Positions 5,405 through 6,897 of a stretch of 6,897 nt of DNA are shown one piece after another (position 1 is the first letter of the stretch; every line of letters starts with the position of its first letter). Under the pieces are notes generated by a model. It was not told the DNA's origin and did not search any database. It worked only from the letters and a program-made list of their open reading frames with translations. A program made the position numbers and the translations under genes. The DNA lies in the NCBI GenBank assembly GCA_035541595.1, contig DATKNA010000209.1:1-6897 (forward strand), in the 5' to 3' direction. The DNA comes from DATKNA01 sp035541595 (lineage in GTDB: Bacteria; Actinomycetota; Actinomycetes; Actinomycetales; Kineosporiaceae).

Positions 5405-6205
5405 ATGCGCCTGGCCACCTTCAACCTGCTGTCGGGGCGGTCGCTGCGCGACGCGTCCGCGGACGCCGAGGTCCTCGCCGACGCCGTGCGGAGGATCGAT
5501 GCCGACGTCCTGGCCCTGCAGGAGGTGGACCGCCACCAGCCCCGTTCCGGCGGCGTGGACCAGGCGGCCGTCGCGGCGGAGGCCATGGGCGCCCGGGTCC
5601 ACCGGTTCATGCCGCTGATCAGCGGGACGCCCGGCGCACCGGGGTGGCGGGCCGTGCCGCCGCAGCCTGCGGACGGCGCCCCGCAGTACGGCATCGCGCT
5701 GGTGAGCCGGCTGCCGGTGGAGTCCTGGCACGAGGTACGGCTCGGCCGGGCCCGCGGCCGGTATCCGATCGTGCTGCCCACCACGCCGCCGCGCGTCGTC
5801 TGGATCCCGGACGAGCCCCGGGCCGCCGTGGTCGCGGTCCTGGCCGAGCCGCGGATGACCGTGGCCGCCACCCACCTGTCGTTCGTGCCCGGCGTGAACG
5901 TGGTCCAGTTGCGGCGGCTGCGGTCGCGGTTGCAGGCGCTGCCGGCGCCGCGGGTCCTGCTTGGCGATCTCAACCTGCCCGGGGGGCTACCGGCGCGGGT
6001 CCTCGGCTGGCGGGCACTGGCCACCGGGCCGACGTTCCCCGCCCCGGCGCCTCGAGTGCAGATCGACCACGCCCTGGCCGAGGACCTCCCTGACGGCACC
6101 GCGGTGAGCCAAGAGATCACACTGCTGCCGCTGAGCGATCACCGAGCCCTCTGGGTCGACGTCGACATCGACCGGGACGTCGCGGTGCGGCGGCGGGCGC
6201 GGTAG
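5405..6205 (+). CDS. Endonuclease/exonuclease/phosphatase (EEP) family protein
   Basis: This 266-residue metal-dependent phosphodiesterase-fold protein has an unknown substrate; relatives act on nucleic acids, phospholipids or phosphoinositides. The full EEP signature is visible: N7 in LATFNLLSG, E40 in LALQEVD, H157 in AATHLSF, D188 and N190 in GDLN, D in QIDHAL, and D245-H246 in the closing SDHRAL. All the usual catalytic positions are present, so it should be active. No signal peptide or membrane segment is seen, which suggests a cytosolic enzyme. The ATG at 5405 gives the normal MRLATFN start; an in-frame GTG at 5396 is possible. The ribosome site is weak, and the gene starts 34 bp after the phosphotransferase stop, so translation may depend on the upstream gene. 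Its last 67 bp overlap the 3' end of the convergent CGNR gene, and the basic tail DVAVRRRAR is coded there. Confidence 0.9.
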   Translation: MRLATFNLLSGRSLRDASADAEVLADAVRRIDADVLALQEVDRHQPRSGGVDQAAVAAEAMGARVHRFMPLISGTPGAPGWRAVPPQPADGAPQYGIALVSRLPVESWHEVRLGRARGRYPIVLPTTPPRVVWIPDEPRAAVVAVLAEPRMTVAATHLSFVPGVNVVQLRRLRSRLQALPAPRVLLGDLNLPGGLPARVLGWRALATGPTFPAPAPRVQIDHALAEDLPDGTAVSQEITLLPLSDHRALWVDVDIDRDVAVRRRAR

Positions 6206-6714
6206 GCAGCGACATTGGTCCGGTTGCCGCAGGTGATGTCGCAGAACCGGCGCGAGGCGTTCTTGGACAGGTCGACGATGACGTCCTCGCAGTCGCTCGC
6301 GGCGCAGACGCGCAGCCGGTCCAGCGCCGTGAGTCGGATCACGTCGCTGAACGCCATGGCGGCCTCCACGGCCATCCGGTCCGCGAGCGGCGCGTGCGGC
6401 GAGGTCGCGTGCACGTGATAGCCCCAGCCGTCGTGACGGACCAGTTGGGGCATCGCCCGGCCCTCCCGCAGGAGATCGTTGACGATCCGCACGGCCTCGT
6501 CCTCGTCCGCGTACCAGAGGCGGGCCAGCCGCGGGCGTAGGGCCCGGACCGCCGCCAGCTCCGCCTCGTCCCGAGCCCGGTCGCCGGTCCACTGCCACTG
6601 CGCGACGAAGGCATCGAGCGACGTCACGTCCGGCAGCTGTTCCTCGCTCTGCCGACCGGTGTTCACCAGAGCCGCGGCCGCCGCCAGGGCGAGCTCGGTG
6701 TCATGGGCAAACAG
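6139..6714 (-). CDS. ABATE/CGNR zinc-finger transcription regulator
   Basis: This 191-residue protein is a predicted DNA-binding regulator. The N-terminal ABATE-type (formerly DUF1470) domain carries FAHDTELALAAAAALVNT at the start, the RDEAELAAVRALRPRL helix, and LVRHDGWGYHVHA followed by PLADRMAVEAAMAF. The C-terminal zf-CGNR module has C137, C142, C158 and C162, the last within CGNR (162-165), then TNVAAYRARRR, a presumed DNA-contacting helix. The only ATG/GTG start available is the GTG at 6666, which would delete the conserved HDTE region. The start is therefore set at CTG 6714, which gives LFAHDTE and has GAAAGGGG 7 nt upstream. The last 16 or so residues (TATSRSMSTSTQRAR) follow the usual end of the family and are read antisense to the EEP gene. 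It is divergent from a probable transporter gene, a plausible target of its control. Confidence 0.9.
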   Translation of the reverse strand: MFAHDTELALAAAAALVNTGRQSEEQLPDVTSLDAFVAQWQWTGDRARDEAELAAVRALRPRLARLWYADEDEAVRIVNDLLREGRAMPQLVRHDGWGYHVHATSPHAPLADRMAVEAAMAFSDVIRLTALDRLRVCAASDCEDVIVDLSKNASRRFCDITCGNRTNVAAYRARRRTATSRSMSTSTQRAR

Positions 6715-6717
6715 AGT

Positions 6718-6746
6718 TTGACCCCTTTCACATCCGGCACTAGGGT
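6718..6746 (+). promoter_or_regulatory. Sigma-70-type promoter driving the right-end gene
   Basis: TTGACC (6718-6723) and TAGGGT (6741-6746) are separated by exactly 17 nt, a near-consensus housekeeping promoter in the least G+C-rich stretch of the window. Transcription would start near 6753 and give a leader of about 86 nt before the ATG at 6839. The -35 hexamer overlaps the ribosome site of the divergent CGNR gene. Confidence 0.65.
6722..6729 (-). promoter_or_regulatory. Ribosome binding site supporting a CTG start for the CGNR gene
   Basis: On the minus strand this is GAAAGGGG, complementary to the 16S rRNA tail, 7 nt before the CTG at 6714. It is badly placed for the GTG at 6666 (55 nt away), so it argues for the CTG start. 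Confidence 0.6.
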
Positions 6747-6764
6747 GATGACCAGGACGTCACG

Positions 6765-6770
6765 AGTGTA
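6765..6770 (-). promoter_or_regulatory. Weak candidate -10 element for the CGNR gene
   Basis: TACACT on the minus strand fits TANNNT and would start transcription near 6758, about 44 nt before the CTG start. No good -35 hexamer is found at the right spacing. The element abuts the left arm of the inverted repeat at 6768-6794. Confidence 0.3.
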
Positions 6771-6794
6771 TGTCCATTCAACCCTTACACATAC
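6768..6794. promoter_or_regulatory. Inverted repeat between the CGNR gene and the right-end gene, candidate operator
   Basis: GTATGT (6768-6773) and ACATAC (6789-6794) are exact reverse complements with centres 21 bp apart, about two helical turns. The repeat lies downstream of the plus-strand -10 and on top of the weak minus-strand -10, so a dimer bound here could affect both genes. The obvious candidate binder is the adjacent CGNR protein; this is inference from position. Confidence 0.4.
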
Positions 6795-6838
6795 CGGGTT
6801 CTTCCGGAGCCGCCGCGGGACCAGCAGAGGGGGTCGTC

Positions 6839-6897
6839 ATGACGAGGGGACGCCGGAGCGGGCTCGTGCTGGCACTGACGTCGGCGGCGGCCTTCGG
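6839..6897 (+). CDS. Probable EamA/DMT-family transporter, 5' end only
   Basis: Only 19 codons are visible. They start at ATG 6839, with AGAGGGGG (6826-6833) 5 nt upstream as the ribosome site. The peptide begins with a basic cluster (MTRGRR) and goes into a hydrophobic Leu/Ala segment (LVLALTSAAAF), as at the first membrane helix of an inner-membrane protein. The start resembles actinobacterial EamA (drug/metabolite transporter) proteins, which commonly continue with FGTSG, and I recall such genes lying divergently beside CGNR regulators. The family call rests on this short N-terminus and the context; another exporter or a secreted protein remains possible. A good housekeeping promoter lies upstream. 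Confidence 0.5.
   Translation, partial: MTRGRRSGLVLALTSAAAF

Noticed and set aside
4336..6120. Minus-strand frame open upstream of nudC, giving a 937-codon reading
   Set aside because: The part upstream of GTG 4335 is antisense to the phosphotransferase and EEP genes and has no recognisable domain; NudC family similarity begins at 4335.

Overview
The window is very G+C-rich, its genes prefer G or C at third codon positions, and it carries a set of genes typical of Actinobacteria: a UvrD2-type helicase, a mycoredoxin, an NADH pyrophosphatase (NudC) and a CGNR zinc-finger regulator. Mycoredoxin implies a mycothiol-using actinobacterium. The phosphotransferase beside nudC and the style of the CGNR protein suggest Micrococcales, perhaps near Cellulomonadaceae; that placement comes from remembered family resemblance, not from a search.

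Layout, left to right. (1) A minus-strand uvrD2 helicase runs off the left edge inside its HRDC domain. (2) Divergent from it is a small membrane-anchored PepSY-like protein on the plus strand, followed by about 240 bp with hairpins, a short tandem repeat and a possible sigma-R/sigma-H promoter. (3) Next is the plus-strand mycoredoxin. (4) Convergent with it is minus-strand nudC, with an in-frame 24-bp repeat in its linker. (5) Divergent from nudC, 66 bp away, is a plus-strand phosphotransferase (APH/macrolide-kinase fold) followed by an endonuclease/exonuclease/phosphatase (EEP) protein, probably one transcription unit. (6) A minus-strand CGNR regulator overlaps the EEP gene tail to tail. (7) A divergent plus-strand gene, probably an EamA/DMT transporter, begins just before the right edge.

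The order uvrD2(-), mrx1(+), nudC(-) matches the arrangement known in Mycobacterium tuberculosis. The left two thirds is therefore a conserved DNA-repair, thiol-redox and nicotinamide-nucleotide neighbourhood into which a PepSY gene has been placed. The right end is a regulator/transporter divergent pair with a visible promoter and an inverted repeat between the genes.

I see no CRISPR array, insertion sequence, tRNA, rRNA or phage gene. I found no clear new multi-gene system. The points most worth checking are a kinase-fold protein lacking its metal-binding aspartate, a probable CTG start in the CGNR gene, paired leaderless-type promoters between nudC and the phosphotransferase, and the stress-type promoter candidate ahead of mycoredoxin.
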